A DNA stretch of 64,000 nucleotides from Streptomyces amritsarensis (GTDB taxonomy: Bacteria > Actinomycetota > Actinomycetes > Streptomycetales > Streptomycetaceae), in contig NZ_MQUR01000011.1 in the NCBI RefSeq assembly GCF_001953875.1, positions 55,313 through 119,312 on the forward strand. Reading direction: 5' to 3'. Shown piece after piece: positions 1 through 9,613 of the stretch. The translations under genes and the position numbers were made by a program. The notes beneath the pieces are model-generated. The model saw only the letters and a list, made by a program, of their open reading frames with translations. It searched no databases and had not been told where the DNA came from. How positions within the stretch are numbered: the first letter of the stretch is position 1; every line of letters starts with the position of its first letter.

Positions 1-1
1 C

Positions 2-1804
2 CGTTCCTGGGACCCGCTGCTGGCCCAGGACCGCGACGGCATCCTGGTCAACAAGATGAACTCCACGCCCGACGGGCAGTTCCAGACGTACGCCACCGAG
101 TCGGGCGCGTACATCCGCGAGCACTTCTTCGGCGGCGACCAGCGGCTGCGCGCGATGGTCGAGAACATGACCGACTACCAGATCCAGCACCTGGGCCGCG
201 GCGGTCACGACCACAAGAAGGTCTACGCGGCGTACGCGGCGGCCAAGGCGCACAAGGGCCAGCCGACGGTGATCCTGGCGCAGACGGTGAAGGGCTGGAC
301 GCTCGGCCCGAACTTCGAGGGCCGCAACGCCACGCACCAGATGAAGAAGCTGACGGTCGACGACCTCAAGCGCTTCCGCGACCGGCTGCACATCCCGATC
401 ACGGACGCGCAGCTGGAGAGCGGCGCCCCGCCGTACTACCACCCGGGCCGCAACTCGCCCGAGATCCAGTACATGCACGACCAGCGCAGTGCGCACGGCG
501 GCTACGTGCCGACCCGTGTGGTGCGCGCCAAGCCGCTGCAGCTGCCGGACGAGAAGACCTACGCGGCCGCCAAGAAGGGCTCGGGCCACCAGTCGATCGC
601 CACCACGATGGCCTTCGTCCGCATCCTGAAGGACCTGATGCGGGACAAGGAGATCGGCAAGCGCTTCGTGCTGATCGCGCCCGACGAGTACCGCACCTTC
701 GGCATGGACGCCTTCTTCCCGAGCGCCAAGATCTACAACCCGCTGGGCCAGCAGTACGAGGCGGTCGACCGCGACCTGCTGCTCGCGTACAAGGAGTCGC
801 CGACCGGCCAGATGCTGCACGACGGCATCTCGGAGGCGGGCTGCACGGCCTCGCTGATCGCGGCGGGTTCGGCGTACGCGACGCACGGCGAGCCGCTGAT
901 CCCGGTCTACGTCTTCTACTCGATGTTCGGTTTCCAGCGCACGGGTGACCAGTTCTGGCAGATGGCCGACCAGCTCGCGCGCGGTTTCGTCCTGGGTGCG
1001 ACCGCCGGACGGACCACCCTGACGGGTGAGGGCCTGCAGCACGCGGACGGTCACTCCCAGCTGCTGGCCTCGACGAACCCGGGCTGCGTGGCGTACGACC
1101 CGGCCTACGGGTACGAGATCGCGCACATCGTCCAGGACGGCCTGCGCCGGATGTACGGCCCCGAGGCCGAGGACGTCTTCTACTACCTGACGGTCTACAA
1201 CGAGCCGATCCAGCACCCGGCGGAGCCGGCGGGCGTCGACGTCGATGGCATCCTCAAGGGCATCCACCGGGTCGCGCAGGGCAGCGCGGGCAGCATCCCG
1301 GCCCAGCTGATGGCGTCCGGTGTGGCCGTGCCGTGGGCGCTGGAGGCGCAGCGGATCCTGGCCGAGGAGTGGAACGTCCGGGCGGACGTCTGGTCGGCGA
1401 CCTCCTGGAACGAGCTGCGGCGCGAGGCCGTCGAGGTGGAGGAGTACAACCTGCTCCACCCGGAGGAGGAGCAGCGCGTCCCGTACGTGACGCGGAAGCT
1501 GTCGGGTGCCGAGGGGCCGTTCGTGGCGGTGTCGGACTGGATGCGGTCGGTTCCGGACCAGATCTCGCGGTGGGTGCCGGGCGCGTACACCTCGCTGGGC
1601 GCCGACGGCTTCGGCTTCGCGGACACGCGGGGTGCGGCCCGCCGCTTCTTCCACATCGACGCCCAGTCGGTGGTGCTGGCGACGCTGACCGAGCTGGCCA
1701 AGGCGGGAAAGGTGGACCGATCGGTGCTGAAGCAGGCCGTCGACAAGTACCAGCTGCTCGACGTGGCGGCGGCGGACCCGGGCGCGGCCGGCGGCGACGC
1801 GTAG
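2..1804 (+). CDS. aceE: Pyruvate dehydrogenase E1 component (homodimeric type), 3' part
   Basis: This is the C-terminal about 600 residues of a homodimeric E1 subunit; the N-terminus lies before the window and the open frame runs in from the left edge. E1 uses thiamine diphosphate to decarboxylate pyruvate and acetylate the lipoyl group of E2, giving acetyl-CoA. The visible part matches the AceE family in long blocks: a pyrimidine-domain stretch around 900-1100 ([15 protein letters not shown], then [14 protein letters not shown]) and the C-terminal transketolase-like domain ([19 protein letters not shown] in related form). The end of the protein is a short Ala/Gly tail. A strong terminator follows directly, so it ends its transcript. 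Confidence 0.95.
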   Translation, partial: RSWDPLLAQDRDGILVNKMNSTPDGQFQTYATESGAYIREHFFGGDQRLRAMVENMTDYQIQHLGRGGHDHKKVYAAYAAAKAHKGQPTVILAQTVKGWTLGPNFEGRNATHQMKKLTVDDLKRFRDRLHIPITDAQLESGAPPYYHPGRNSPEIQYMHDQRSAHGGYVPTRVVRAKPLQLPDEKTYAAAKKGSGHQSIATTMAFVRILKDLMRDKEIGKRFVLIAPDEYRTFGMDAFFPSAKIYNPLGQQYEAVDRDLLLAYKESPTGQMLHDGISEAGCTASLIAAGSAYATHGEPLIPVYVFYSMFGFQRTGDQFWQMADQLARGFVLGATAGRTTLTGEGLQHADGHSQLLASTNPGCVAYDPAYGYEIAHIVQDGLRRMYGPEAEDVFYYLTVYNEPIQHPAEPAGVDVDGILKGIHRVAQGSAGSIPAQLMASGVAVPWALEAQRILAEEWNVRADVWSATSWNELRREAVEVEEYNLLHPEEEQRVPYVTRKLSGAEGPFVAVSDWMRSVPDQISRWVPGAYTSLGADGFGFADTRGAARRFFHIDAQSVVLATLTELAKAGKVDRSVLKQAVDKYQLLDVAAADPGAAGGDA

Positions 1805-1817
1805 TCGCCGCGTGATG

Positions 1818-1855
1818 GGCGCGGGTCCCGGCTTCGGCCGGGACCCGCGCCTTTT
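1818..1855 (+). terminator. Rho-independent terminator of aceE
   Basis: A perfect 15-bp stem (arms 1818-1832 and 1837-1851) with a TTCG tetraloop is followed by TTTT. It starts 14 nt after the aceE stop codon. Confidence 0.9.
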
Positions 1856-1866
1856 GACGCGTTGCC

Positions 1867-1872
1867 TACGAT
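1867..1872 (+). promoter_or_regulatory. -10 hexamer TACGAT, leaderless start of channel gene
   Basis: TACGAT lies exactly 7 nt before the ATG at 1880, and no ribosome binding site is present. This spacing is that of a leaderless mRNA; no clear -35 is visible. Confidence 0.5.
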
Positions 1873-1879
1873 GCTCCGC

Positions 1880-2683
1880 ATGAAGGAACCCTCCCGCCAG
1901 CTGCTGTGGGAGCGGCGGACCCAGACCCCGCTGCTCGTCCTCGCCGTGGCCTTCGCCGTGGCGTACGCCGTGCCCATCGTCGTGCCGGACGCCAGCGCGC
2001 GGGTGCACGGTGCCTGCACCTCGGTGGAGTGGATGGTGTGGGGTGCCTTCGCCGCCGACTACCTGGTGCGGCTGGCCCTCTCCGAGGAGCGCGGGCGGTT
2101 CGTGCGGACCCACTGGCTGGACCTGGCGGCCGTGGTGCTGCCGCTCGTGCAGCCGCTGCGGCTGCTGCGGCTCGTGGCCACCTTGCTGCTGGTGGGCCGG
2201 CGGGCCCGGATGGCCCCGCAGATCCAGCTGACGACGTACGTGGCCGGGTCGGTCGTCGGGCTGCTGATGTTCGGCTCGCTGGCCGTGCTGAGCGTGGAGC
2301 GGGACGCGCCCGACGGGAACATCAAGAACCTGGGCGACGCCGTGTGGTGGTCCTTCACCACGATGACGACGGTGGGGTACGGCGACCACTCCCCCACCAC
2401 GGGCCTGGGCCGTTTCCTGGCGGTCGGGCTGATGCTGTCGGGGATCGCCCTGCTCGGTGTGGTGACCGCCAACATCGCCGCGTGGTTCATCTCCCGCTTC
2501 GAGCGCGACGACCAGGCGGAGCGGCTCCAGCTGGCGGCGATCGCCGAGCTCCAGGCGGAGGTACGGGCGCTGCGCGGGGAGGTCGCCCGGCTGGGCGGGG
2601 CGGCGGACGGGACCGCCGCCCCGCCCGCCGTCGCGGGGCCCGGCGCCCCGGCGCAGCGGCCGGCTACCGCTCCCACACCTTGA
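1880..2683 (+). CDS. Potassium channel family protein (ion transport)
   Basis: This 267-residue membrane protein carries the potassium selectivity filter TVGYGDH at about residues 164-170, with a pore helix (WWSFTTMT) before it and a final membrane helix after it. Hydrophobic segments at about 18-37, 50-67, 82-105 and 122-140 give a six-helix-like layout, but the helix before the pore has only scattered arginines, so voltage sensing is uncertain. Residues 208-245 form a probable coiled coil, a likely tetramerisation region, followed by an Ala/Pro-rich tail. The ATG was chosen because a TANNNT hexamer lies 7 nt upstream; TTG 1862 and ATG 1871 are alternatives. Its last 20 nt overlap the convergent neighbouring gene. 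Confidence 0.85.
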   Translation: MKEPSRQLLWERRTQTPLLVLAVAFAVAYAVPIVVPDASARVHGACTSVEWMVWGAFAADYLVRLALSEERGRFVRTHWLDLAAVVLPLVQPLRLLRLVATLLLVGRRARMAPQIQLTTYVAGSVVGLLMFGSLAVLSVERDAPDGNIKNLGDAVWWSFTTMTTVGYGDHSPTTGLGRFLAVGLMLSGIALLGVVTANIAAWFISRFERDDQAERLQLAAIAELQAEVRALRGEVARLGGAADGTAAPPAVAGPGAPAQRPATAPTP

Positions 2684-3059
2684 AGGCCCGTACCTGGTAG
2701 GGGGACTGGGGCAGCCAGACGCCGTCGCCCGGGTACGTCTGGAACTCGCCGGTCTCCGCGCACTGCGCCGACTGGTACGTGGTGACCGGGCGCCCGGTCC
2801 GGTTGACCAGGGACTGGGCGCTGGTGCCGGCGGGCAGGGCGGTGCAGCTGTTGATGTCCAGGGTGCTCAGCTCGTGGGTCTGCCGGGTGCCCTTGAAGTC
2901 CGGTTTGGCCCACAGGCACAGCTGTCCGCTCGCGCAGGCCCCCAGGCCCGGCGGGCCCGCGGCGTGTGCCGGGCCGGTGGTGGTCGGGATGAGGGCGGCC
3001 AGGACCAGGGCGGCCGCGGCGAGGACGGTGGTGAGGCGCGGGGTTCCACACGTACGCAT
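2664..3059 (-). CDS. Secreted peptidase inhibitor family I36-like protein
   Basis: A 131-residue protein with a clear Sec signal peptide (hydrophobic core about residues 9-27, cleavage near AHA-AG at 34). The mature part has the spacing CASGQLCLWAKPDFKG followed by four further cysteines or aromatic blocks, as in the small beta/gamma-crystallin-like proteins annotated as peptidase inhibitor family I36 (SMPI-like). Two or more disulfides are likely outside the cell. An AAGGAG ribosome binding site lies before the ATG. The stop region overlaps the end of the convergent channel gene by 20 nt. Inhibitor activity is family inference; a purely structural role is possible. Confidence 0.75.
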   Translation of the reverse strand: MRTCGTPRLTTVLAAAALVLAALIPTTTGPAHAAGPPGLGACASGQLCLWAKPDFKGTRQTHELSTLDINSCTALPAGTSAQSLVNRTGRPVTTYQSAQCAETGEFQTYPGDGVWLPQSPYQVRAFKVWER

Positions 3060-3452
3060 GACGGGTCAACTCCTTGTGGACAGCGGGCGCCCGGACCGCT
3101 TCCGGTGCTCCGCCGACACCACGCTGACCTGCGGTGACGGTCGGGCGGAAGAGGCGCCGGGCGGGTCCACCCTGATAGGCGACAGGCGCGGCGGAACCGT
3201 CCGGCGGGCCGTTCACCCACGCGGAGTTGACCCGTCCGGCAGCCTTCGCGGCGGGCCCCGCCCGCCCCGGCGCCGCCCCGGTGCCGCTCCTGTGGTGCTC
3301 CGGGCGGCCCGCCCGGAGCGGCCCGAACGTGTCGTCCGGGACCGGTCCGGCGCCCCTTCGCCGACGGCTCGGCACGGCTCGGCCAATCGGCCGCCGGGCC
3401 GTCGGTCACGGGTACTCTGACCGCCCACTCGGCGTCAGAAAGGAGCCCGGCG
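3060..3452. other. Divergent intergenic region (393 nt)
   Basis: This stretch separates the divergent I36-like and TetR genes and must hold both promoters. Apart from the two ribosome binding sites (AAGGAG on the minus strand, AAAGGAG at about 3438-3445 on the plus strand) no convincing -35/-10 pair, repeat or RNA was seen. Short open frames across it have no family resemblance. Confidence 0.6.
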
Positions 3453-4109
3453 GTGGCGATCGACGAGCGGACGGCGCCGACCGCGCCGGTGGCCGGACTG
3501 CGTGAACGCAAGAAGCGGCGCACCCGCGGCGCGCTGTTGCGCGCCGCGCTCGTGCTTTTCGTGTCCCGGGGGTACGAGCGCACCACCGTCGACGAGATCA
3601 CCGCCGCGGTGGCCGTGTCCCAGCGGACCTTCTTCCGCTACTTCGCCAACAAGGAAGAGGTCGTCTTCGCCGTCCAGGACCTGGTGGAGTCGCACTTCGT
3701 CGCCGAGCTGCACGCCCGGCCGGCGGCCGAGGGGCCGCTCGAGGCGCTGCGCAGCGCCGTGCTCGCCGCGTGGGACACGGTCGACGACGCCCTCGGCGGG
3801 GTGGTCCCGGTCGACCTCTACATGCGCAGCTACCGGCTGATCGAGTCCACCCCGGCCCTGCTCGCGGTGCACCTGCGGCGCTCCGCGGAGCTGGAGGAGC
3901 GGATCTCGCGGCTGATCGCCGCCCGCGAGGGGCTGGACGTGGAGGCCGACCCGCGGCCCCGGGTGGCGGTCGCTGCGTTCTTCGGAGTGATGAGGGTCAC
4001 GGGGCGGCTCTGGGGTCGGGGCGGCGACACGAGCGTGGAGGCGATCCGCCGGCTGACGGACGGTTACCTCGACGGCATCGGCCCAGCTCTGGCGGGGCGC
4101 TGGCACTGA
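3453..4109 (+). CDS. TetR family transcriptional regulator
   Basis: A 218-residue regulator. Residues about 20-66 form the TetR DNA-binding domain (RGALLRAALVLFVSRGYERTTVDEITAAVAVSQRTFFRYFANKEE), with the usual FFRYF-K signature. The C-terminal ligand domain is of the type seen in MftR/acyl-CoA-dehydrogenase-linked regulators (long helical bundle, LRSAVLAAWD) and gives no ligand clue. The GTG start is set by AAAGGAG 8 nt upstream. The next gene on the same strand begins 142 nt later with its own promoter-like hexamer, so it is probably monocistronic. Confidence 0.9.
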   Translation: MAIDERTAPTAPVAGLRERKKRRTRGALLRAALVLFVSRGYERTTVDEITAAVAVSQRTFFRYFANKEEVVFAVQDLVESHFVAELHARPAAEGPLEALRSAVLAAWDTVDDALGGVVPVDLYMRSYRLIESTPALLAVHLRRSAELEERISRLIAAREGLDVEADPRPRVAVAAFFGVMRVTGRLWGRGGDTSVEAIRRLTDGYLDGIGPALAGRWH

Positions 4110-4238
4110 ACCGCCACCAGGAGGCGACATTTCGGATCTTTCGCCCGGGTCTCGACGGCCGGCGGTCCGCCCCTCACGGTGTCCCACGGTCGGGCGTGAA
4201 CCCCGTCACCCGGCGCGCCACGCCCGGAATCGGTCTCC

Positions 4239-4244
4239 TACGCT
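4239..4244 (+). promoter_or_regulatory. -10 hexamer TACGCT, leaderless start
   Basis: TACGCT is 7 nt before the GTG at 4252 with no ribosome binding site between them, the spacing of a leaderless transcript. Confidence 0.5.
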
Positions 4245-4251
4245 GGTCCCA

Positions 4252-5487
4252 GTGAATCTGCCCGGCCTCGCCCACACCACCGTTCCAGGCGCCGACCCGC
4301 GCCCGGCCGGCCTGCGCACCCTGCTCGCGCTGGCGGTCGTCTTCATCATGCTGGCGACCACCGGCTGGACGGCCGTGCACCGCCCCGAGGGGGGCACGCC
4401 GCTGCGCGCCGCCGCCCTCGACGCCTGGTCCAAGGCGCGGTTGGACGGCCGCCCGGTGCCGCCGGCGGACGCTCCCGTGCGGACGGTGGCCCGCTTCTTC
4501 GCCGGCCTCGACGGCGCCCAGCGGGCCCGCCTGGCCGACGGCTACCCGCTCGTCGTCGGCAACCTCGACGGGGCACCCGTCGCCACCCGCTACCGGGCCA
4601 ACCGACGCGGCCTGGAGAAGGCCCGCCTGGTCGAGGAGGCCCGCAGCCACGACGTCGCGCTGACTCCGGCCGACCGCGCCGAGGCCACCCGGCGCTCCCA
4701 CCGCTTCGCCTCGCTCGCCGAACCCGGCCGGCAGATTCTCGTATTCGACCCCACCGGTGGCGGCCGGGTCGCCGAGGTCTTCGGCGACCTCGACGACGCC
4801 GAGCGGGTTTCGGTGATCGTTCCCGGCGTGGACACCGACCTCCTCACCTTCGAGCGCACCCAGCGCCGGCTGACCTCCCCGGTCGGCATGGCCGAGGCCC
4901 TGCACGAGGCCGAGCGCGCGGCCGCGCCGAAGAGCCGGACGGCGGTCATCGCCTGGGCCGGCTACACCGCGCCCACCGGGGTGGGCATGGACGCCGCCAC
5001 CGGCCGGATGGCCTTCGACGGCGCCGTCCGGCTGAAGACCCTGACCGTGTCCCTGCCCGGGAACTCGAGCGTGGCGCTGTTCTGCCACAGCTACGGGTCG
5101 GTGGTGTGCGGGGTCGCCGCGCACGAGCTGCCCAGGCGGGTGACGGACGTGGTGGTGGCGGGCAGCCCCGGCATGCGGGCGGAGAACGTCGCGGGTCTGC
5201 GCACCTCGGCGCGGGTCTGGGCGACGCGCGACGAGGGCGACTGGATCGCGGACGTGCCCCACCTGGAGGTCGGCGGTGTGGGCCACGGCGCCGATCCGGT
5301 GTCCCCGGAGTTCGGCGCGCGGCTGCTGTCCTCGGCCAGGGCCAGGAGCCACACCGGCTATTTCACGCCAGGTACGGATTCGATGGCGAACTTCGCCAAG
5401 ATCGGAACCGGCGCGTTCGGTTCCGTTGTGTGCGCTACCGGCGACGACGCGTGCCGGCGCGGAATTTCCGGGACAGAGCAGGACTGA
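4252..5487 (+). CDS. Membrane-anchored alpha/beta hydrolase (DUF1023 type)
   Basis: A 411-residue protein with one hydrophobic segment at about residues 22-41 (uncleaved anchor or signal peptide), then an alpha/beta-hydrolase of the DUF1023/PF06259 group that is frequent in actinobacteria. The nucleophile elbow is CHSYGS with Ser280; the family usually reads GHSYGS, so the first Gly is Cys here. The acid may be in the DEGDW block (about 324-328) and the base the His of GVGHGADP (about 343). Substrates of this family are unknown, probably lipid esters. It stands alone between a TetR gene and a DUF4429 gene. Confidence 0.8.
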   Translation: MNLPGLAHTTVPGADPRPAGLRTLLALAVVFIMLATTGWTAVHRPEGGTPLRAAALDAWSKARLDGRPVPPADAPVRTVARFFAGLDGAQRARLADGYPLVVGNLDGAPVATRYRANRRGLEKARLVEEARSHDVALTPADRAEATRRSHRFASLAEPGRQILVFDPTGGGRVAEVFGDLDDAERVSVIVPGVDTDLLTFERTQRRLTSPVGMAEALHEAERAAAPKSRTAVIAWAGYTAPTGVGMDAATGRMAFDGAVRLKTLTVSLPGNSSVALFCHSYGSVVCGVAAHELPRRVTDVVVAGSPGMRAENVAGLRTSARVWATRDEGDWIADVPHLEVGGVGHGADPVSPEFGARLLSSARARSHTGYFTPGTDSMANFAKIGTGAFGSVVCATGDDACRRGISGTEQD

Positions 5488-5549
5488 CGCGCGTAGAGGC
5501 ACGGAAATCGGCCACCGCATCGAGGGGGACGCACGGGGGTGGCGCCCTT

Positions 5550-5555
5550 TACCAT
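5550..5555 (+). promoter_or_regulatory. -10 hexamer TACCAT, leaderless start
   Basis: TACCAT lies 7 nt before the ATG at 5563, which also agrees with the conserved N-terminus MGDVLAG of the DUF4429 group. Confidence 0.45.
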
Positions 5556-5562
5556 GTGGCGC

Positions 5563-6405
5563 ATGGGTGACGTACTGGCCGGAAACCATGCCGTCTGGGA
5601 GTTCGACTCGGACTCGGTGCTCATCCGCTTCGCACGGGGGATGCGAACGCCAAGACTGTGGCAAGCGCTGGGTTCGCGCCGGATCCCCCTGGAAGCGGTG
5701 TCCGCCGTGACCGTGACCGCCGGACGGCGGGACACGGTGGTTCTGCGTGCCGTCCCGCGCCCCGGCGCGGATCCGCTGATGGAGGCCGCCGCCGGACAGC
5801 TGAAGGAGGCGTGCGACCCCTACCGGATGGTGCTGCCGGGCGACCGGGCGACATCGGCGGCGGCGTTCGCCGCCGCCGTGCGCTCGCAGCTCGGGCCCGA
5901 CGCCGCCGAGCCGGCCCCGCGCTTCCTGGTCGACGTACCGCAGCCGCCGCTCCAGCTGAAGGCGTACGACGCCCGGGTGGGCTTCGACGGCTCCTCCGTC
6001 GCCTTCCACTGGTCGCGCACCGGCGCCACCGGCACGAAGTGGAAGGCGGGCGACCAGCAGTACCCGCTGGCCGACCTCACCGGCGTCGAGTGGCGCTCCC
6101 CGGGCGGCACCGGCGGGCATCTGCGGCTGGTCCTGCGCGAGCCCCGCCAGACCCCGGCCGACCCCCGGCCGGACCACGACCTCGCTTCGGCCGTCTTCGG
6201 CGTGGGCTACGGGGCGGTCCACGAGTCGCTGCCGTTCGCCGCGGCCGTCCTCGCCGCCACGCGCAGCCGTACCCCGGTCGCCGCCGCCCGCGGCCGCTCC
6301 GGCGACGAACGGCTGCGGCACCTGGGCGAGCTCTACTCGGCCGGCCTCCTGACCGACGGCGAATACGCCACCCTCCGGGACCGCTTCACCACCGAGCCCC
6401 GGTGA
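5563..6405 (+). CDS. DUF4429 domain protein with C-terminal SHOCT motif
   Basis: A 280-residue soluble protein with two repeats of the DUF4429 fold (about residues 1-110 and 120-230; compare VWEFDSDSVLIRF with VGFDGSSVAFHW) and a C-terminal SHOCT module (LRHLGELYSAGLLTDGEYATLRDRF). DUF4429 resembles PH-like folds, and SHOCT modules often mediate oligomerisation or membrane association. The function is unknown. The ATG at 5563 was preferred over GTG 5539 and ATG 5554 because of the TANNNT hexamer 7 nt before it. It runs convergent to the aldo/keto reductase gene. Confidence 0.8.
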   Translation: MGDVLAGNHAVWEFDSDSVLIRFARGMRTPRLWQALGSRRIPLEAVSAVTVTAGRRDTVVLRAVPRPGADPLMEAAAGQLKEACDPYRMVLPGDRATSAAAFAAAVRSQLGPDAAEPAPRFLVDVPQPPLQLKAYDARVGFDGSSVAFHWSRTGATGTKWKAGDQQYPLADLTGVEWRSPGGTGGHLRLVLREPRQTPADPRPDHDLASAVFGVGYGAVHESLPFAAAVLAATRSRTPVAAARGRSGDERLRHLGELYSAGLLTDGEYATLRDRFTTEPR

Positions 6406-6427
6406 CCAGCAGCGGCGCGGACGCCCT

Positions 6428-7446
<1,019 letters not shown>

Positions 7447-7450
<4 letters not shown>

Positions 7451-7869
7451 TGCCGTCCCTTCCCCGAGACCGTCTTCATCGCGTACGTGTCGATCTTGTA
7501 ATCCAGTACGGCCAGCGCGTCCGTCAGCTCCGCCATCCGCGCCCGCACCTCGCTGCGTGTCCGTTCCAGCAGCCCGCGGCGTTCCTCGACGGTGTGCTCG
7601 CCCTCGCGGACCAGCTCGGCGTAGCGGACCATGTCGGCCACCGACATCCCCGTGGCGCGCAGCTTGCCCACGAAGCCCAGCCAGTCGAGGTCCTTGTCGG
7701 TGAAGCGGCGCTGGCCCGAGTGCGAGCGGTCCACCTGCGGCAACAGGCCGATCCGCTCGTACCAGCGCAGGGTGTGCTGGCTCAGACCGGTCCGGGCCTC
7801 CACCTCGCTGATCGTGTACCGCGTCTGCGTCAGGCCCGGGCTGTGGCTCAGGCTGTGGCTCCGGCTCAT
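7447..7869 (-). CDS. MerR family transcriptional regulator
   Basis: A 140-residue regulator with the N-terminal winged helix (YTISEVEARTGLSQHTLRWYERIGLL, about residues 18-43) and the dimerisation helix ending in AVLDYKIDTYA. It lacks the metal-binding cysteines of metal sensors, and fits the AdhR/YyaN group that controls aldehyde stress genes together with aldo/keto reductases, which is exactly its partner downstream. A TAGCGT hexamer lies 6 nt before the ATG, and a MerR-type dyad covers the promoter, suggesting autoregulation of the operon. Confidence 0.92.
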
Positions 7870-7875
7870 GGCCCC

Positions 7876-7881
7876 ACGCTA
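7876..7881 (-). promoter_or_regulatory. -10 hexamer TAGCGT of the merR operon
   Basis: On the minus strand TAGCGT sits 6 nt before the merR ATG. A TTGGAG-like -35 lies within the dyad immediately upstream. Confidence 0.5.
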
Positions 7882-7886
7882 GAACC

Positions 7887-7903
7887 CTTGAGCGCACTCC
7901 AAG
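7887..7903. promoter_or_regulatory. MerR-type operator dyad
   Basis: On the minus strand this reads CTTGGAGTGCGCTCAAG, one base short of the perfect dyad CTTGGAG-tgcg-CTCCAAG typical of AdhR-like MerR sites. It lies between the -35 and -10 regions of merR, as MerR activator sites do, and also abuts the promoter of the divergent serine hydrolase. Confidence 0.55.
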
Positions 7904-7907
7904 CAAG

Positions 7908-7913
7908 TAGGCT
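7908..7913 (+). promoter_or_regulatory. -10 hexamer TAGGCT of serine hydrolase gene
   Basis: TAGGCT lies 7 nt before the ATG at 7921, as for a leaderless mRNA. A start of transcription here would also give a 27-nt leader for the ATG at 7948, which has AAGGAGG at 7930-7936. Confidence 0.45.
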
Positions 7914-7920
7914 CGGCCGC

Positions 7921-8766
7921 ATGGACAGCAAGGAGGCCGCGAGCGGCATGGAAACCCTGCGGATCATCGAGACCTGGCCCGTGGACACCGCCGCGGCGGC
8001 CGTCGTACGCGCCGACGGGAGCCTCGCCGGCTCGCACGGGCCCGTCGACCACCGCTTCGCGCTGGCGTCGGTCACCAAGCCGCTCGCCGCGTACGCCGCC
8101 CTCGTGGCCCACGAGGAAGGGGCGGTCGAGCTGGACGAGCCGGCCGGGCCCGAGGGGTCGACGGTCCGTCACCTCCTCGCGCACACCAGCGGCCTGGCCT
8201 TCGACGAGCACCGTGCGATGGCCGCGCCCGGTACGCGCCGGCTGTACTCGAACGCCGGCTTCGAGGTGCTCGGCGACCACATCGCCAAGGCCACCGGGAT
8301 CCCCTTCGCGGAGTACGTGCACCAGGCGGTCTTCGAGCCGCTGGGCATGACGTCGACCACCCTGGACGGCTCGCCCGCCAAGGACGGCGTCTCCACCGTC
8401 TCCGACCTGCTGCGCTTCGCCGCCGAACTGCAGGCCCCCCGGCTGCTCGACGTCCGCACGGTCGCCGAGGCCACCTCGGTCGTCCACCCCGGGCTCAAGG
8501 GCGTCCTGCCGGGTTACGGGAGCCAGTCCCCCAACGACTGGGGCCTGGGCATGGAGATCCGCGACGGCAAGTCCCCGCACTGGACGGGCCTGACGTCCTC
8601 CCCGCGCACCTTCGGCCACTTCGGCCAGGCCGGCACGTTCCTGTGGGTGGACCCGGACGCGCGCGCCGCGTGCGTGGCGCTGACCGACCGGCCCTTCGGC
8701 CCCTGGGCGGTCGAGGCGTGGACCCCGTTCACCGACGCGGTCCTGGCCGAACTCCGCACCCGCTAG
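7921..8766 (+). CDS. Serine hydrolase, beta-lactamase/penicillin-binding-protein fold
   Basis: A 281-residue protein of the class C beta-lactamase-like (PF00144) group with the three motifs SVTK (about residues 50-53), YSN (about 109-111) and an HFG near the C-terminus in place of KTG. There is no signal peptide, so it is probably cytoplasmic and acts as an esterase or peptidase rather than a resistance enzyme. It is shorter than typical beta-lactamases (about 350 residues). The start is either this ATG (leaderless signal) or ATG 7948 (ribosome binding site AAGGAGG, giving 272 residues). It is divergent from the merR operon and convergent with pirin, with a long palindrome between. Confidence 0.88.
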   Translation: MDSKEAASGMETLRIIETWPVDTAAAAVVRADGSLAGSHGPVDHRFALASVTKPLAAYAALVAHEEGAVELDEPAGPEGSTVRHLLAHTSGLAFDEHRAMAAPGTRRLYSNAGFEVLGDHIAKATGIPFAEYVHQAVFEPLGMTSTTLDGSPAKDGVSTVSDLLRFAAELQAPRLLDVRTVAEATSVVHPGLKGVLPGYGSQSPNDWGLGMEIRDGKSPHWTGLTSSPRTFGHFGQAGTFLWVDPDARAACVALTDRPFGPWAVEAWTPFTDAVLAELRTR

Positions 8767-8802
8767 GGGTGTCCGCCGGATCGGGTCGGGCAGCTCCCGG
8801 CC

Positions 8803-8866
8803 AGTGCTGTGGCCGGAAAGGTTTGCCGGGCGTCGCGACCCGGTGAACCCTGCCGGTCACAGCACT
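8803..8866. repeat. Large imperfect palindrome between convergent genes
   Basis: Arms of 28 nt (8803-8830 and 8839-8866) pair with 23 matches around an 8-nt loop. The outer ends are AGTGCTGTG and CACAGCACT, perfect for 9 bp. The right end overlaps the stop codon of the pirin gene. It can act as a bidirectional terminator for both convergent genes. The size and the exact outer ends suggest a mobile palindromic repeat rather than an ordinary terminator. Confidence 0.8.
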
Positions 8867-9521
8867 AGGCCGGCAGCTCCCAGATCAGCAGCTCTCCGGG
8901 GGACCCGGCGACGACCTCCAGTCCCTCCTCGGCGGTGATCCGCGCCGAGTCCCCGGGGCCCAGTTCCGCCCCGTCCAGGCGCAGGTCCCCGCGTACGACG
9001 TGCAGGTACACCCGCTCGGCGGCCGGTACGGCGACCCGCTCGCCCGCGCCGGGACGCCGTACGTGCAGGGCGGCGCCGGCCGCGGGGACCTCGTAGGGCG
9101 TGCCGTCGGGGACGCCCCGCAGCACCTCGTACGAGGGATCGCCGCCCGTGGCGAGCGGCGAGAGCCACATCTGCACGAAGCGCAGCGGCCGGTCGCCGTC
9201 GTTGCGCTCCACGTGGCGCGCCCCTGATCCGGCGCTGAGCCGCTGCACGTCCCCGGGCCCGACGAGGCTCTTCTCGCCGGTGCTGTCCTGGTGGGTGAGC
9301 TCGCCGTCGATCACCCAGGTCACGATCTCGGTGTGGCTGTGCGGGTGCTCGTCGAAGCCCGCGCCGGCCGCGAGGGTCTCCTCGTTGCAGGCCAGGACGG
9401 GGCCGAAGCGCAGGTTGTCCGGGTCGTAGAAGGACCCGAAGGAGAAGGCGTGCCGGGTGGTGATCCCGGCTGCCGGGTCCCCTCCCTCGTACCGGTCGGC
9501 GCCGCGGCGTACATCAATCAT
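8865..9521 (-). CDS. Pirin family protein
   Basis: A 218-residue bicupin. The N-terminal pirin domain shows the conserved start VRRG, the HAFSFGSFYDP block, the metal ligands in HPHSHTEIVTWV, and RHVERN. Pirins are cupins with quercetinase or redox-sensor roles; short actinobacterial versions like this are of unknown function. Metal binding by two His of HPHSH plus a later Glu/His is expected. The ATG is 7 nt after TACCGT. The stop lies inside the long palindrome. Confidence 0.9.
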   Translation of the reverse strand: MIDVRRGADRYEGGDPAAGITTRHAFSFGSFYDPDNLRFGPVLACNEETLAAGAGFDEHPHSHTEIVTWVIDGELTHQDSTGEKSLVGPGDVQRLSAGSGARHVERNDGDRPLRFVQMWLSPLATGGDPSYEVLRGVPDGTPYEVPAAGAALHVRRPGAGERVAVPAAERVYLHVVRGDLRLDGAELGPGDSARITAEEGLEVVAGSPGELLIWELPA

Positions 9522-9528
9522 GAGGGCC

Positions 9529-9534
9529 ACGGTA
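9529..9534 (-). promoter_or_regulatory. -10 hexamer TACCGT of pirin gene
   Basis: On the minus strand TACCGT is 7 nt before the pirin ATG, with no ribosome binding site, indicating a leaderless message. Confidence 0.5.
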
Positions 9535-9613
9535 GCCCCAGCCGCGGGCCGGTGGCGGGCCCGGACACGGGACCGGACTCGGCGCAGCCTTCCCGATAAG
9601 GCAGTCTTGTCCC

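Noticed and set aside
4174..6321. 715-codon open frame on the minus strand
   Set aside because: Spans two well-supported plus-strand genes and their spacer; no recognisable domain.
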